Source of the DNA: Mucilaginibacter rubeus
GTDB taxonomy: Bacteria; Bacteroidota; Bacteroidia; Sphingobacteriales; Sphingobacteriaceae
DNA length: 64,000 bases
Assembly: GCF_003286415.2 (NCBI RefSeq)
Contig: NZ_CP043450.1
Span: 1,612,001 to 1,676,000 of the forward strand
Direction: 5' to 3'
Under the pieces are notes generated by a model. The model searched no databases. It worked only from the letters and a program-made list of their open reading frames with translations, and was not told where the DNA came from. The position numbers were made by a program, and so were the translations under genes. Below are positions 52,777-60,972 of this stretch, one piece after another. Position 1 is the stretch's first letter. Every line of letters begins with the position of its first letter.

Positions 52777-53103
52777 TTATACCGAAAAACTTTCGCCGCA
52801 ACCGCATGTACGGCTGGCGTTAGGGTTGTGGAAGTTGAAGCCCTTGCCGTTAAGGCCGTCTGAGAAATCAAGCTCAGTACCGGCAAGGTACAGGAATGAT
52901 TTCATGTCAAGCGCCATACGTACGCCCTGGTCTTCAAAAAACTGATCGCCTTTTTTCTCTTCGTTATCAAAATCAAGATTGTACGATAAGCCCGAGCACC
53001 CTCCGCCCTGAACAGACACACGCAGGAAATAAGAGGCATCAAGCCCTGCATCCTGCATCAGGTGTTCTATTTTGCTTTTTGCTTTATCAGTTACAGTTAC
53101 CAT
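52777..53103 (-). CDS. iscA: HesB/IscA-type iron-sulfur assembly protein
   Basis: 108 residues, A-type carrier with the three conserved Cys C36 (GGGCSGL), C100 and C102 (RTCGCGES). It receives Fe-S clusters from the scaffold and passes them on. Third gene of a minus-strand isc set, after iscS and iscU. The 125-bp gap to iscU contains a palindromic word repeat. ErpA or SufA are close relatives and cannot be excluded from sequence alone; context suggests IscA. Confidence 0.92.
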   Translation of the reverse strand: MVTVTDKAKSKIEHLMQDAGLDASYFLRVSVQGGGCSGLSYNLDFDNEEKKGDQFFEDQGVRMALDMKSFLYLAGTELDFSDGLNGKGFNFHNPNASRTCGCGESFSV

Positions 53104-53109
53104 TTTTTT

Positions 53110-53226
53110 AGATTTGAGATATGAGATTCGAGATATGAGACCAGGCTCAACCGCAAATCATCAAATCAATTATGCAATATTAAATCAGATATAAGTCTCA
53201 AATCTCATATCTGACATCTCACATCT
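53110..53226. repeat. Imperfect palindrome AGATTTGAGATATGAGA word family, copy 1
   Basis: Arms 53110-53140 and 53196-53226, 31 bases pairing at 25. Occupies the gap between iscA and iscU. A second member lies at 58253-58378. Confidence 0.7.
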
Positions 53227-53228
53227 TT

Positions 53229-53642
53229 TTAGTGATGTACTTTTTCGCTTTCAATTGGCGCTAAGCCGTTTTTTACGCGGAAGTCATTGATCGCTGCTTT
53301 GATGGCGTCTTCAGCCAATACAGAGCAGTGGATTTTTACCGGTGGAAGGGCAAGCTCTTCAACGATATCCATGTTGTCTATTTTCATAGCGTCGTCGATG
53401 CTTTTGCCTTTAAGCCACTCTGTAGCCAATGATGACGAAGCGATTGCAGAACCGCAACCGAAAGTTTTAAATTTTGCATCGGTGATAACATTGTTATCAT
53501 CAACCTGAATTTGCAAACGCATTACGTCGCCGCACTCAGGTGCACCAACTAAACCGGTACCTACTTTGTGGCTGCTTTTATCCAAAGTGCCCACATTGCG
53601 GGGGTTAGTGTAGTGATCGATTACTTTATCTGAATATGCCAT
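53229..53642 (-). CDS. iscU: Iron-sulfur cluster scaffold IscU
   Basis: 137 residues. Cluster ligands are C37 (GAPECGDV) with D39, C63 (FGCGSAIASS) and C106 with H105 (VKIHCSVLAED). It has the LPPVKIHC signature of IscU rather than the shorter SufU insertion. Receives sulfur from IscS and assembles [2Fe-2S]. Middle gene of iscS-iscU-iscA. Confidence 0.95.
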   Translation of the reverse strand: MAYSDKVIDHYTNPRNVGTLDKSSHKVGTGLVGAPECGDVMRLQIQVDDNNVITDAKFKTFGCGSAIASSSLATEWLKGKSIDDAMKIDNMDIVEELALPPVKIHCSVLAEDAIKAAINDFRVKNGLAPIESEKVHH

Positions 53643-53645
53643 TTT

Positions 53646-53751
53646 TTTAAAGTTCTAAGTCGTAAGTTATAAGTTCTGAGTCTTTGAAACCCTTATATAT
53701 CAAATCGTAAATGGAAAATCCGAAACCGGACATCCCAAATCCGAAATCAAA
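53646..53751. repeat. Word repeats AAGTTCTAAGTCGTAAGTTATAAG and AATCCGAAA in the iscU-iscS gap
   Basis: Starts as four tandem AAGTT/TAAGT words (53650-53681) and then holds AAATCCGAAACC... AAATCCGAAATC (53714-53748). No gene. Confidence 0.55.
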
Positions 53752-54963
53752 TTAATGTTCTGCCCACTCAATTGAGTTAAGGTCGATACCTTCTTTAAAC
53801 ATTTCCCAAAGTGGTGAAAGTTCGCGCAGGTGGTTAACCGCGTTTTTGGTTACTTCTACAGCGTAATCAACTTCTTCTTCGGTGGTGAAACGACCTAAGC
53901 CGAAACGGATAGAAGAGTGAGCCAGATCATCAGAAAGGCCTAAGCTTTTCAATACATATGATGGCTCCAATGAAGCAGATGTACAAGCCGAACCTGATGA
54001 TACAGCCAGATCTTTCATGGCCATCATCAAACCTTCACCCTCAACATATTTGAAAGAAATGTTAGCTACATGTGGTAAGCGGTGTTCAACATTACCGTTC
54101 ACATAACTTTCTTCCAATACAGTTAAAGCTGATTGTAATTTATCACGTAAAGCCGAAAGGCGTTTTGCTTCGCTTTCCATTTCCAAGCCGCAAAGTTCGC
54201 AGGCTTTACCTAAACCAACAATGCCCGGTACGTTAAGGGTACCTGAACGCATACCGCGTTCGTGACCGCCACCGTCCATCTGAGCAGTAACTTTAACCCT
54301 TGGTCCTTTACGGCGTACGTATAATGCGCCAACACCTTTAGGGCCATATATTTTGTGAGCTGATAACGCTAATAAGTCGATACCGTCAGCATTTACATCA
54401 ACAGGGATCTTACCAACTGCTTGTGTTGCATCTGTCATGAACAAAGCACCGTGTTTGTGGGCAATAGCAGCAATTTCTTTAACCGGCTGAATCACACCAA
54501 TTTCGTTGTTACCATACATGATAGATACCAGAATGGTTTCCGGGGTCATAGCCGCTTCAAGCTCAGCTAAGTCAACAAGGCCGTCTTCTTTAACAGCAAG
54601 GTAAGTTACCTTACCACCCAGTTTTTCAACGTGTTTGCAGGCGTCAAGCACTGCTTTGTGCTCAGTAACCGCGGTTATGATGTGGTTACCTTTGTCTTTG
54701 TACATTTCAAACACCCCTTTAATAGCAAGGTTATCTGATTCTGTAGCACCAGAGGTAAAGATGATCTCTTTTTCAGATGCGCCGATTAATTTGGCTACCT
54801 GTTCGCGTGCGTAATCAACTGCCTCCTCAGCAACCCAGCCAAACGCATGGTTACGGCTTGCCGCATTACCAAATTTTTCGTTAAAATATGGTAACATAGC
54901 CTCCAGTACCCGTGGGTCCATTGGTGTAGTTGCGTTGTTATCTAAATAAATTGGGATATTCAT
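53752..54963 (-). CDS. iscS: Cysteine desulfurase
   Basis: 403 residues; transfers sulfur from cysteine to IscU. The PLP lysine is K204 ([10 protein letters not shown]) and the persulfide Cys is C327 ([13 protein letters not shown]). The IscS/NifS class I active-site loop is visible. Start is ATG 54963 ([16 protein letters not shown]): a further ATG at 55002 lies upstream of the -7 box (54997-54990), so the longer form is not transcribed from this promoter. First gene of the isc set; suf genes are not in view. Confidence 0.96.
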   Translation of the reverse strand: MNIPIYLDNNATTPMDPRVLEAMLPYFNEKFGNAASRNHAFGWVAEEAVDYAREQVAKLIGASEKEIIFTSGATESDNLAIKGVFEMYKDKGNHIITAVTEHKAVLDACKHVEKLGGKVTYLAVKEDGLVDLAELEAAMTPETILVSIMYGNNEIGVIQPVKEIAAIAHKHGALFMTDATQAVGKIPVDVNADGIDLLALSAHKIYGPKGVGALYVRRKGPRVKVTAQMDGGGHERGMRSGTLNVPGIVGLGKACELCGLEMESEAKRLSALRDKLQSALTVLEESYVNGNVEHRLPHVANISFKYVEGEGLMMAMKDLAVSSGSACTSASLEPSYVLKSLGLSDDLAHSSIRFGLGRFTTEEEVDYAVEVTKNAVNHLRELSPLWEMFKEGIDLNSIEWAEH

Positions 54964-54989
54964 AGTCCTTTTGAAATATATTAACAAAA

Positions 54990-54997
54990 CAAAGATA
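54990..54997 (-). promoter_or_regulatory. -7 box of iscS
   Basis: TATCTTTG on the minus strand, matching TAnnTTTG, 26 bases before the ATG at 54963. It decides the start codon of iscS. Confidence 0.65.
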
Positions 54998-55103
54998 CGC
55001 AAGTTTTTATCTAAATTCAGCTAAAAACCTTCGCAAATAATCAAAGCTGACCAATAATTTACAATATTTGGACATGGGCAAAGTGGTACACACAGATATG
55101 GTG

Positions 55104-55118
55104 CTTAACAGTGTTAAG
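55104..55118. promoter_or_regulatory. TetR-type palindrome upstream of the SUKH gene
   Basis: CTTAACA-G-TGTTAAG, perfect 7-bp arms, 61 bases before the SUKH ATG. Its core TTAACA-N-TGTTAA is the same as in the operators around the tetR/efflux locus (27033-27045, 27793-27807). Confidence 0.6.
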
Positions 55119-55179
55119 TAAGTCAGTGGGCCCCGTTTAAAAAACATGTATATCCTAATAAAAAAATATACCCGGCGAA

Positions 55180-55590
55180 ATGACTTTGGATGAAGAACTT
55201 GATTTGTTTCAATCCAGGAATCAATTGTTGATTCCTGGTGATTTACGATCTTATTTAAAACTCACTGATGAAGAGATTGATGCCTACAATGAGGATATGT
55301 TTGCGTTTTTTAAATTTCCTGAATTTAAAAGTGTAAAGGAAGTGGTGGGTGATTATGGTGGAATCCCGGATTACAGAAATATAGTTAATACTTTACCGTT
55401 ACATGAAAACTGCTTTGTATTTGCAGAGTATTCTATATATGTTATGGTATTTGCAATCAGGTTGTATGCACATGATAGTAACAAAAATGAAGTGTATGCA
55501 ATTTGTGGCTGCGCTTATGAAGTTGTAGCAAATTCGTTTGATGAGTTCATTGCGCGTTATAGAGAAGATATAGGTAATGTGTTTATTTAG
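55180..55590 (+). CDS. SMI1/KNR4 (SUKH)-like protein
   Basis: 136 residues, soluble, acidic. Layout fits the SUKH fold: an early IPGDLRSYLKL helix, FVFAEYSIYVMVFAIRLY in the central beta sheet, and VVANSFDEFIARYREDI at the end. SUKH proteins are commonly immunity proteins against polymorphic toxins, but isolated copies also occur. No toxin gene is adjacent; the following 270 bases hold a possible decayed frame. Base composition is more AT-rich than neighbours, hinting at transfer. Call is by overall pattern. Confidence 0.6.
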   Translation: MTLDEELDLFQSRNQLLIPGDLRSYLKLTDEEIDAYNEDMFAFFKFPEFKSVKEVVGDYGGIPDYRNIVNTLPLHENCFVFAEYSIYVMVFAIRLYAHDSNKNEVYAICGCAYEVVANSFDEFIARYREDIGNVFI

Positions 55591-55593
55591 TTT

Positions 55594-55785
55594 ATGGAAT
55601 TAGGAATCGAAAGAAATAAGAGTAATTTTTCTATAAATTCTTAAATGCTACGGATTTTAGTCCGGAAATATATAATAAGTTTCTGATAGGCGAGTTTTAT
55701 AAATTGTTCATAGCCAGTTTTTTCAGTTCGGTTTTTGATTCTACTATGAACCATGAACTATGCGCTATCAACTATTTTTAATTTG
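55594..55785 (+). pseudogene. Possible gene remnant after the SUKH gene
   Basis: ATG 55594 opens a frame reading MELGIERNKSNFSINS then stop. One base shifted, the same region continues as FFYKFLNATDFSPEIYNK and further to 55785. This resembles a frameshifted small gene 3 bases after the SUKH stop, but the length is too short to be sure. No family recognised. Confidence 0.25.
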
Positions 55786-55810
55786 CTTTTCCAGTTTTCA
55801 CTTTTATTAT

Positions 55811-55818
55811 TACATTTG
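55811..55818 (+). promoter_or_regulatory. -7 box of rpmE
   Basis: TACATTTG, matching TAnnTTTG, 44 bases before the rpmE ATG. Confidence 0.55.
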
Positions 55819-55862
55819 CACCTCTTTTAAGTAAAGTACAGAAGGTAAGTTTATATAATATA

Positions 55863-56111
55863 ATGAAAAAAGATCTGCATCCATCAAACTACAGATTAGT
55901 TGTATTTAAAGATATGTCTAACGACTACTCTTTTATCACTAAATCTTGCATCGATACCCGCGAAACCGTTAAATGGGAAGATGGTAACGAATACCCATTG
56001 GTTAAATTAGAGATTTCTCATACTTCGCACCCGTTCTACACCGGTAAAATGAAACTGGTTGATACTGCAGGTCGTATCGATAAATTCCGCTCACGTTACA
56101 ACAAAAAGTAA
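55863..56111 (+). CDS. rpmE: 50S ribosomal protein L31, type B
   Basis: 82 residues. Type B form without the zinc-binding Cys pairs: [36 protein letters not shown] and FRSRYNKK are typical. It packs on the outside of the large subunit. Single gene with its own promoter; a terminator follows directly. Confidence 0.95.
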   Translation: MKKDLHPSNYRLVVFKDMSNDYSFITKSCIDTRETVKWEDGNEYPLVKLEISHTSHPFYTGKMKLVDTAGRIDKFRSRYNKK

Positions 56112-56133
56112 TTTTTGTTCAAACAATATTTAT

Positions 56134-56166
56134 AAGTCCCGGCTTTGCAGTCGGGACTTTTTTTAT
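56134..56166 (+). terminator. Terminator of rpmE
   Basis: 8-bp perfect stem (56134-56141 with 56152-56159) and a long T run reaching to just before the next start codon. Confidence 0.8.
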
Positions 56167-56175
56167 TTTTGCGCC

Positions 56176-57366
56176 ATGGCAATTATCCTTTTTGACGATA
56201 ACGCACATCAGTCGCTGCTGCCCCTTACCTTTACCAGGCCTGTAGCCGATCTTCGCATCGGTATACTTACCATTGCCGAAAAATGGGCTAAGCATTTAAA
56301 TAGCGCATATTCTTTTAAAACGCTTGACTATCTTAAGGTAAAGTTTCCGGTAAATATTGAAGCTGATAACGTTTTTATCAACGGTGCCATATGTCCGGAT
56401 GAAAACCTGATTGAAGCAATCAGCAAGCTGCAAAGCGGGCAGGCGCTTAAGTATAACGATCTGTTAATAGCAGTCAACCTTAATGCCTCGGAAGCGGAAA
56501 GCTTTAATGCCGGTGCTGAATTTAGCGATATTATAAACTATCCCAATCTTTATGTGTCGATAAAATACCCTGAAGATATTTTCAGGAAAAATGATATCGA
56601 ACTTCGTAAAGATTTTCAATTGCTTACCAAGGGCCGCCCGAGTGCCGCCATTAGCGCGACCAACGTTGTTATAGGCAATGATTTTTTTGCCGAAGAAGGG
56701 GCTGTTGCCGAATGCTCAACTTTTAACACTACTAACGGGCCTATCTACCTGTCGGCTAATACCGAGGTTTGGGAGGGTACACATATCCGCGGACCGTTTG
56801 CCATTTGCGAACACTCACAGGTGAAAATGGGCGCTAAAATTTATGGTGCAACTACTATTGGCCCGTACTGCCGGGTTGGGGGAGAAATAAATAACTCGGT
56901 GATCTGGGGATATTCATCAAAAGGGCACGAAGGTTACCTGGGCAACTCGGTTTTAGGCGAATGGTGTAATATTGGTGCTGATACCAATAACTCCAACCTG
57001 AAAAATAATTATGCCGAAGTAAAGCTTTGGGATTATAGCACCCAGCGTTTGCGCAAAACCGGCCTGCAGTTTTGTGGCCTGATCATGGGCGATCATGCTA
57101 AATCCGGCATCAATACCATGTTTAATACCGGTACCGTAGTAGGCGTGGGGGCCAATGTTTTTGGCGCAGGTTTTCCAAATCACTTTGTTCCGGATTTTTC
57201 ATGGGGCGGCGCGCAGGGCTTTGAAGTTTATCTGATCAATAAAATGTTTGAAACCGTGCAGAAAGTGTTTGACCGCCGCGAACACCGCGATTTTGACGAA
57301 ACTGAACAGAATATATTAACAGCCATATTTGAACTAACAGAAGAGTACAGAAAGTTTGGTGAGTAG
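56176..57366 (+). CDS. GlmU-like putative sugar nucleotidyltransferase with left-handed beta-helix
   Basis: 396 residues from ATG 56176 (MAIILFDDNAHQSLLPLTFT); an upstream TTG-started extension inside the terminator is not credible. N-terminal part (about 1-170) is a reduced nucleotidyltransferase-like domain with FTRPVADLRIGILTI. From about residue 190 a hexapeptide-repeat beta-helix follows: IGPYCRVGGEINNSVIWG, GYLGNSVLGEWCNIGADT and GINTMFNTGTVVGVGANV. The family is common in Bacteroidota and annotated as GlmU-like; actual reaction is unknown. A TATTTTTG box overlaps the T run directly before the ATG. Confidence 0.82.
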   Translation: MAIILFDDNAHQSLLPLTFTRPVADLRIGILTIAEKWAKHLNSAYSFKTLDYLKVKFPVNIEADNVFINGAICPDENLIEAISKLQSGQALKYNDLLIAVNLNASEAESFNAGAEFSDIINYPNLYVSIKYPEDIFRKNDIELRKDFQLLTKGRPSAAISATNVVIGNDFFAEEGAVAECSTFNTTNGPIYLSANTEVWEGTHIRGPFAICEHSQVKMGAKIYGATTIGPYCRVGGEINNSVIWGYSSKGHEGYLGNSVLGEWCNIGADTNNSNLKNNYAEVKLWDYSTQRLRKTGLQFCGLIMGDHAKSGINTMFNTGTVVGVGANVFGAGFPNHFVPDFSWGGAQGFEVYLINKMFETVQKVFDRREHRDFDETEQNILTAIFELTEEYRKFGE

Positions 57367-57437
57367 TTGATTGGGTTGATTAGGAGAGTAGCTTTCCGCT
57401 TATAATAACCCAAATAACCACTTACTTAATCAGCTAA
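57361..57437. repeat. Word repeat GATTGGGTTGATTAGG ... CTTACTTAATCAGC, inverted pair
   Basis: Two copies of the GATTAAGT word family in opposite orientation (57363-57384 and 57406-57432) between the GlmU-like gene and tpiA, forming an imperfect palindrome. Confidence 0.6.
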
Positions 57438-57478
57438 ATAACCTTCCACACTAATTAGAAACAACTAAAAATAAAATC

Positions 57479-58243
57479 ATGAGAAAGAAAATCGTTGCCG
57501 GAAACTGGAAAATGAACCTTGATTACAATGAAGGTTTAGCTTTATTTTCAGAGATCATCAACATGGTTAAAGATGAGGCTACCGGCACGCAGGAAGCAGT
57601 GATCTGCAGCCCGTTTATTCACATCCATAGCCTCGTACAATTGGCTAAAGGATATAATAAAGTTGCTGTTGGCGCGCAAAATGCCCACCAGGAAGAAAAG
57701 GGTGCTTACACAGGTGAAATCTCTGCTAAGATGATCAAGTCAACCGGTGCCGCTTATGTGATCCTGGGTCACTCGGAGCGTCGTCAGTATTTTGGTGAAA
57801 CTAATGCCTTGCTTGCCAAAAAAACAGATACTGCTTTAAAAAATGATCTTCGCCCTATCTTCTGTATCGGTGAAACTTTGCAGGAGCGTGAAGCCAATAC
57901 GCATTTTGACGTGATCAAAACTCAACTGGTTGAAGGTATCTTCCACCTTGATGCTGATCAGTTTGCAAAATTGGTTATTGCTTATGAACCGGTTTGGGCT
58001 ATTGGTACAGGTGTAACCGCTACATCTGCACAGGCACAAGAAATTCACGAGTTTATCCGTAAGGAAATTGCCGCTAAATACGGCCAGGAAGTTGCTGATG
58101 CTACTACCATTTTATATGGCGGAAGCTGTAACCCAACCAATGCTGCCGAGCTATTTGCTCAGCCTGATATTGATGGTGGCCTTATCGGTGGTGCTTCTTT
58201 GAAATCGCGCGATTTTACAGATATCGTTAAAACATTTAATTAA
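57479..58243 (+). CDS. tpiA: Triosephosphate isomerase
   Basis: 254 residues, glycolytic interconversion of DHAP and G3P. Active-site residues are K11 (GNWKMN), His in VILGHSERR and Glu in AYEPVWAIGTG; the phosphate loop is YGGSCNPTNA and GGLIGGASL. Normal length. It lies between the GlmU-like gene and a small membrane protein on the same strand; the gaps on both sides carry palindromic repeats, so it is probably not part of a tight operon. Confidence 0.97.
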   Translation: MRKKIVAGNWKMNLDYNEGLALFSEIINMVKDEATGTQEAVICSPFIHIHSLVQLAKGYNKVAVGAQNAHQEEKGAYTGEISAKMIKSTGAAYVILGHSERRQYFGETNALLAKKTDTALKNDLRPIFCIGETLQEREANTHFDVIKTQLVEGIFHLDADQFAKLVIAYEPVWAIGTGVTATSAQAQEIHEFIRKEIAAKYGQEVADATTILYGGSCNPTNAAELFAQPDIDGGLIGGASLKSRDFTDIVKTFN

Positions 58244-58252
58244 TATTATTTG

Positions 58253-58378
58253 GATATGAGATGTGAGATTTGAGTATTGAGTATTGAGACAACTTGAGCT
58301 TAATTTCAAACATAATGAGCGTATGTGATGTTTATTGAAAAATAAAATCTCATATCTCAAATCTCACGTCTCAAATCT
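58253..58378. repeat. Imperfect palindrome of the AGATTTGAGATATGAGA family, copy 2
   Basis: Arms about 58253-58289 and 58347-58378, built of GAGAT/TGAGA words and their complements. It fills the tpiA to membrane-protein gap. Related to 53110-53226. Confidence 0.65.
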
Positions 58379-58386
58379 AAAAAAGC

Positions 58387-58863
58387 ATGAAGCTTTTAAA
58401 AGTTCTTTTACCGGTTTTGGTCGATTTTGGCGTGTTTTGGGCAGTTGTGTATTTCAATATGCCTCATCACTCCATGCGCATTGGCGAAATTGGTAACGGG
58501 AACTTGTATAGCCTCATGGCTTATTTCAGCCTTTTTTGGGGCTTGCTGCTTGTCGATGGCATTCTCACGCAATACCTGATCATTATACCACTTTGGAACT
58601 GGGTTAAGCATAAAGGTGCTTCGGCGCGCTTTATTGCCGGCGTTTGCATTGCCCTGGTTTGCATATTATTTGCCGGCGGCCTTAGCTACGTTATATGGTT
58701 ACCCGAAGATGGATACAGACCCTTGCTAAGTTTTTGGTGGTATATGACAGAAATACAAGCAGTATACTGGATGGTTAACTTTGTTGTACTGTATTTGCTC
58801 GACAGGAAGAGGGTAAACACAGATAGCGAACCGGTTGAACCTGAAGCTGAACCTGCCACTTAA
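58387..58863 (+). CDS. Small four-helix membrane protein, unknown function
   Basis: 158 residues with four predicted transmembrane segments (about residues 6-24, 45-70, 82-105, 115-138) and a short acidic tail ending EPVEPEAEPAT. No conserved motif recognised. Starts 9 bases after the palindrome; prmA follows with a 36-bp gap, so co-transcription with prmA is possible. Confidence 0.7.
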   Translation: MKLLKVLLPVLVDFGVFWAVVYFNMPHHSMRIGEIGNGNLYSLMAYFSLFWGLLLVDGILTQYLIIIPLWNWVKHKGASARFIAGVCIALVCILFAGGLSYVIWLPEDGYRPLLSFWWYMTEIQAVYWMVNFVVLYLLDRKRVNTDSEPVEPEAEPAT

Positions 58864-58917
58864 ATTTCTGCCGGTCGACTGGGTTCCTGTTTAGGGTTAA
58901 TGACGAAAAAAATCAAA

Positions 58918-59754
58918 ATGAATTACTACGAACTATTTTTTACAACCATCACCACCGAAGATTACCAGCAGGATTTGCTGATTAACGCTTTGGGCGAGAT
59001 AGGTTTCGATACTTTTGAAGAGCTTGAACTTGGTTTTAAGGCTTATATCCCTGAAGATGTTTTTGATCAGCAGGCGCTTGACGAGCAGTTGCTGCCTTAC
59101 AAAGACCTGTTCACCTTTAGCTACGAGATAACGCTTATTCCGCAAAAAAACTGGAATGAGGTATGGGAAAGTAATTTTGAGCCGATTGAGATAGGGGATA
59201 AGATTTACGTAAGGGCAACTTTTCACGAGCCGAAACCTCAGTTTGCTTATGAAATAGTTATCGACCCGAAGATGGCTTTTGGTACCGGGCACCACCAAAC
59301 TACGGCCATGATGCTGGGCCTGATGCTGGAAAATGAATTTGCCGGTAAAAAAGTACTTGATATGGGATGTGGTACGGGTATCCTTGCTATTATGGCCGCC
59401 AAATTAGGTGCTGATGATATTACCGCCATTGATTACGATCCGGTTTGTTACGAAAGTACTATCGAAAATTCGGCCCTGAACAATGTGCCTGATATTAAGC
59501 CGCTTTGTGGTTCAAAAGAAGTTATTCCTAACGAACAATACGATACCATCCTGGCAAACATTAACCGCAATATCCTGCTCGATCAGATGCAGCGTTATGC
59601 CGAAGTATTAAAAGCGGACGGTGAGATCTATTTCAGCGGTTTTTACGAATCGCCCGACCTGGATATCATCACTGATGAAGCCCGTAAATATGGCCTGAAA
59701 TATATCACTCACAAAAAGGATAAAGAGTGGGTTGCTGCTAAGTTTATAAAGTAA
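58918..59754 (+). CDS. prmA: Ribosomal protein L11 methyltransferase
   Basis: 278 residues from ATG 58918 (MNYYELFFTT); an ATG six codons earlier (58900) is in frame and possible. SAM-binding motif LDMGCGTGILAIMAAKLG, preceded by MAFGTGHHQTT and followed by AIDYDP and NINRNILL (the NPPY-like site of PrmA). It trimethylates ribosomal protein L11 on several amines. Length fits the family. It converges on the NAD(P)-binding gene across a palindromic element. Confidence 0.93.
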   Translation: MNYYELFFTTITTEDYQQDLLINALGEIGFDTFEELELGFKAYIPEDVFDQQALDEQLLPYKDLFTFSYEITLIPQKNWNEVWESNFEPIEIGDKIYVRATFHEPKPQFAYEIVIDPKMAFGTGHHQTTAMMLGLMLENEFAGKKVLDMGCGTGILAIMAAKLGADDITAIDYDPVCYESTIENSALNNVPDIKPLCGSKEVIPNEQYDTILANINRNILLDQMQRYAEVLKADGEIYFSGFYESPDLDIITDEARKYGLKYITHKKDKEWVAAKFIK

Positions 59755-59770
59755 AAGCCACAAAGTTTAT

Positions 59771-59859
59771 GTCATTGCGAGGAGGAACGACGAAGCAATC
59801 GCATGGTATACAGAGTCGCTCTGCATTGTATGCGATTGCCACGCTTCGCTCGCAATGAC
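59771..59859. repeat. Palindromic element GTCATTGCGAGG... copy 2
   Basis: Left arm 59771-59804 and right arm 59830-59859, imperfect pairing with bulges but the same outer words as 17880-17974. Lies between convergent prmA and the NAD(P)-binding gene. Confidence 0.75.
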
Positions 59860-59868
59860 ATATAATTG

Positions 59869-60510
59869 TTAATACCCCACAGTAAACCTTCTCTTCACAA
59901 ACTGGTTGTTTTCCAGTTCATCCAAAATAGCAACTGCTAAATCTTCAACAGAAATTTCGTGTTCATGCTTGTCGTTAAATACCGGCTCATCTGTACCTGT
60001 ACGGTATACGCCTGTGCGGGTGCCAGGATGCAGGTGAATAGCAGGGCTAAGGAATGTCCAGTCTAAATCATTCTCTTTTTTAATGATGTTCAGGTAGTCG
60101 CGGGCGGCGGTAGCACCGGCTTTCCATTCGGCAGGGAATTGAGGGCTATCAACCAGCTGTACGCCAGGGGCAATGTAAAGACTGCCTGCTCCGCCCACCA
60201 CCAACAAACGTTTAACACCGGCCTGTTTAGTAGCTTGTTGTATAGCTTCAGAACCTTTGATGAAATCATTATACAGATCGGGGTTTGTCCAACCGGCATT
60301 AAATGAGTTTACCACGGCATCATGTCCTTTTAAAGCTTCGGTTAGTTCAGCAATATTATATACATCGGCAGTTTTGAGCGTTAATTTCGGGTTTTCAATA
60401 TCAGCTTTCGGGTTACGTGCTATGGCGGTTACTTCATATCCGCGTTGTAATGCTTCGTTTAAAACGGCTTTACCTACAAAGCCTGTGGCGCCAATTAGTG
60501 CGATTTTCAT
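59869..60510 (-). CDS. NAD(P)-binding oxidoreductase-like protein (NmrA/SDR-a type)
   Basis: 213 residues, Rossmann fold starting MKIALIGATGFVGKAVLNEA with the GxxGxxG motif (residues 7-13). It continues as an atypical SDR with LLVVGGAGSLYIAPG and lacks the classical YxxxK. Such YwnB/NmrA-like proteins often lie beside an Rrf2 or MarR regulator, as here: the rrf2 gene is 54 bases upstream on the same strand. Substrate unknown; redox-sensing or stress functions are usual guesses. Confidence 0.85.
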   Translation of the reverse strand: MKIALIGATGFVGKAVLNEALQRGYEVTAIARNPKADIENPKLTLKTADVYNIAELTEALKGHDAVVNSFNAGWTNPDLYNDFIKGSEAIQQATKQAGVKRLLVVGGAGSLYIAPGVQLVDSPQFPAEWKAGATAARDYLNIIKKENDLDWTFLSPAIHLHPGTRTGVYRTGTDEPVFNDKHEHEISVEDLAVAILDELENNQFVKRRFTVGY

Positions 60511-60526
60511 TGTTTTCTGGTTTTAT

Positions 60527-60549
60527 ATTGTAATTAAATTTGTTACAGT
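60527..60549. promoter_or_regulatory. Rrf2-type operator before the oxidoreductase gene
   Basis: ATTGTAAT-N-GTTACAGT, imperfect inverted repeat resembling the site at 60977-60997, 16 bases upstream of the ATG at 60510. Confidence 0.5.
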
Positions 60550-60564
60550 TTGTTTTAAATTTTT

Positions 60565-60972
60565 TTAATCGAATTGATTTACAAAATCAAAAATGGTTAT
60601 GGTGCTTAATTTTTTGACAATGGCTGCTTCAACATCATCGGCTAAGTGATCGAGATGGGCACCAATTTGTTTGCCAACGGGACAATCCGGATTGGGTTTG
60701 TTTTTAGCCTGACCTAAAGCAGGTGGCAACTTTACAGCTTTATAAACATCGGCAAGGGTAATTTTTTGCGGCGGGAGAGCGAGGCTATAACCGCCGGTTT
60801 TACCTTCCTTACTTTCAATAAGGCCACAGGCACGTAGTTTGCGCATCTCTTTACGCACCAGAACCGGATTTACATTCATGCTTCCGGCTACGTAGTCAGA
60901 AGACAGCAGCTCGCCCGGCTGCTTGCAAAGCAGGGTTAATACGTGGGTGGCTATTTGAAATTGTCCGTTCAT
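60565..60972 (-). CDS. Rrf2 family transcriptional regulator (YwnA-like)
   Basis: 135 residues. The N-terminal winged helix has IATHVLTLLCKQPGEL and SDYVAGSMNVNPVLVRKEMRK, then GLIESKEGKTGGYSLA, the Rrf2 wing. Only one Cys (NPDCPVGKQ) is present, so no Fe-S cluster of the IscR type is expected; it fits the YwnA group. It sits upstream of, and on the same strand as, an NAD(P)-binding gene, and similar inverted repeats flank both starts. Likely autoregulated repressor. Confidence 0.9.
   Translation of the reverse strand: MNGQFQIATHVLTLLCKQPGELLSSDYVAGSMNVNPVLVRKEMRKLRACGLIESKEGKTGGYSLALPPQKITLADVYKAVKLPPALGQAKNKPNPDCPVGKQIGAHLDHLADDVEAAIVKKLSTITIFDFVNQFD

Noticed and set aside
54964..55002. 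Longer iscS start (ATG 55002)
   Set aside because: Lies upstream of the -7 box and adds residues absent from the family.
56059..56175. N-terminal extension of the GlmU-like gene
   Set aside because: Runs back through the rpmE terminator and into rpmE; ATG 56176 starts with the family's conserved residues.
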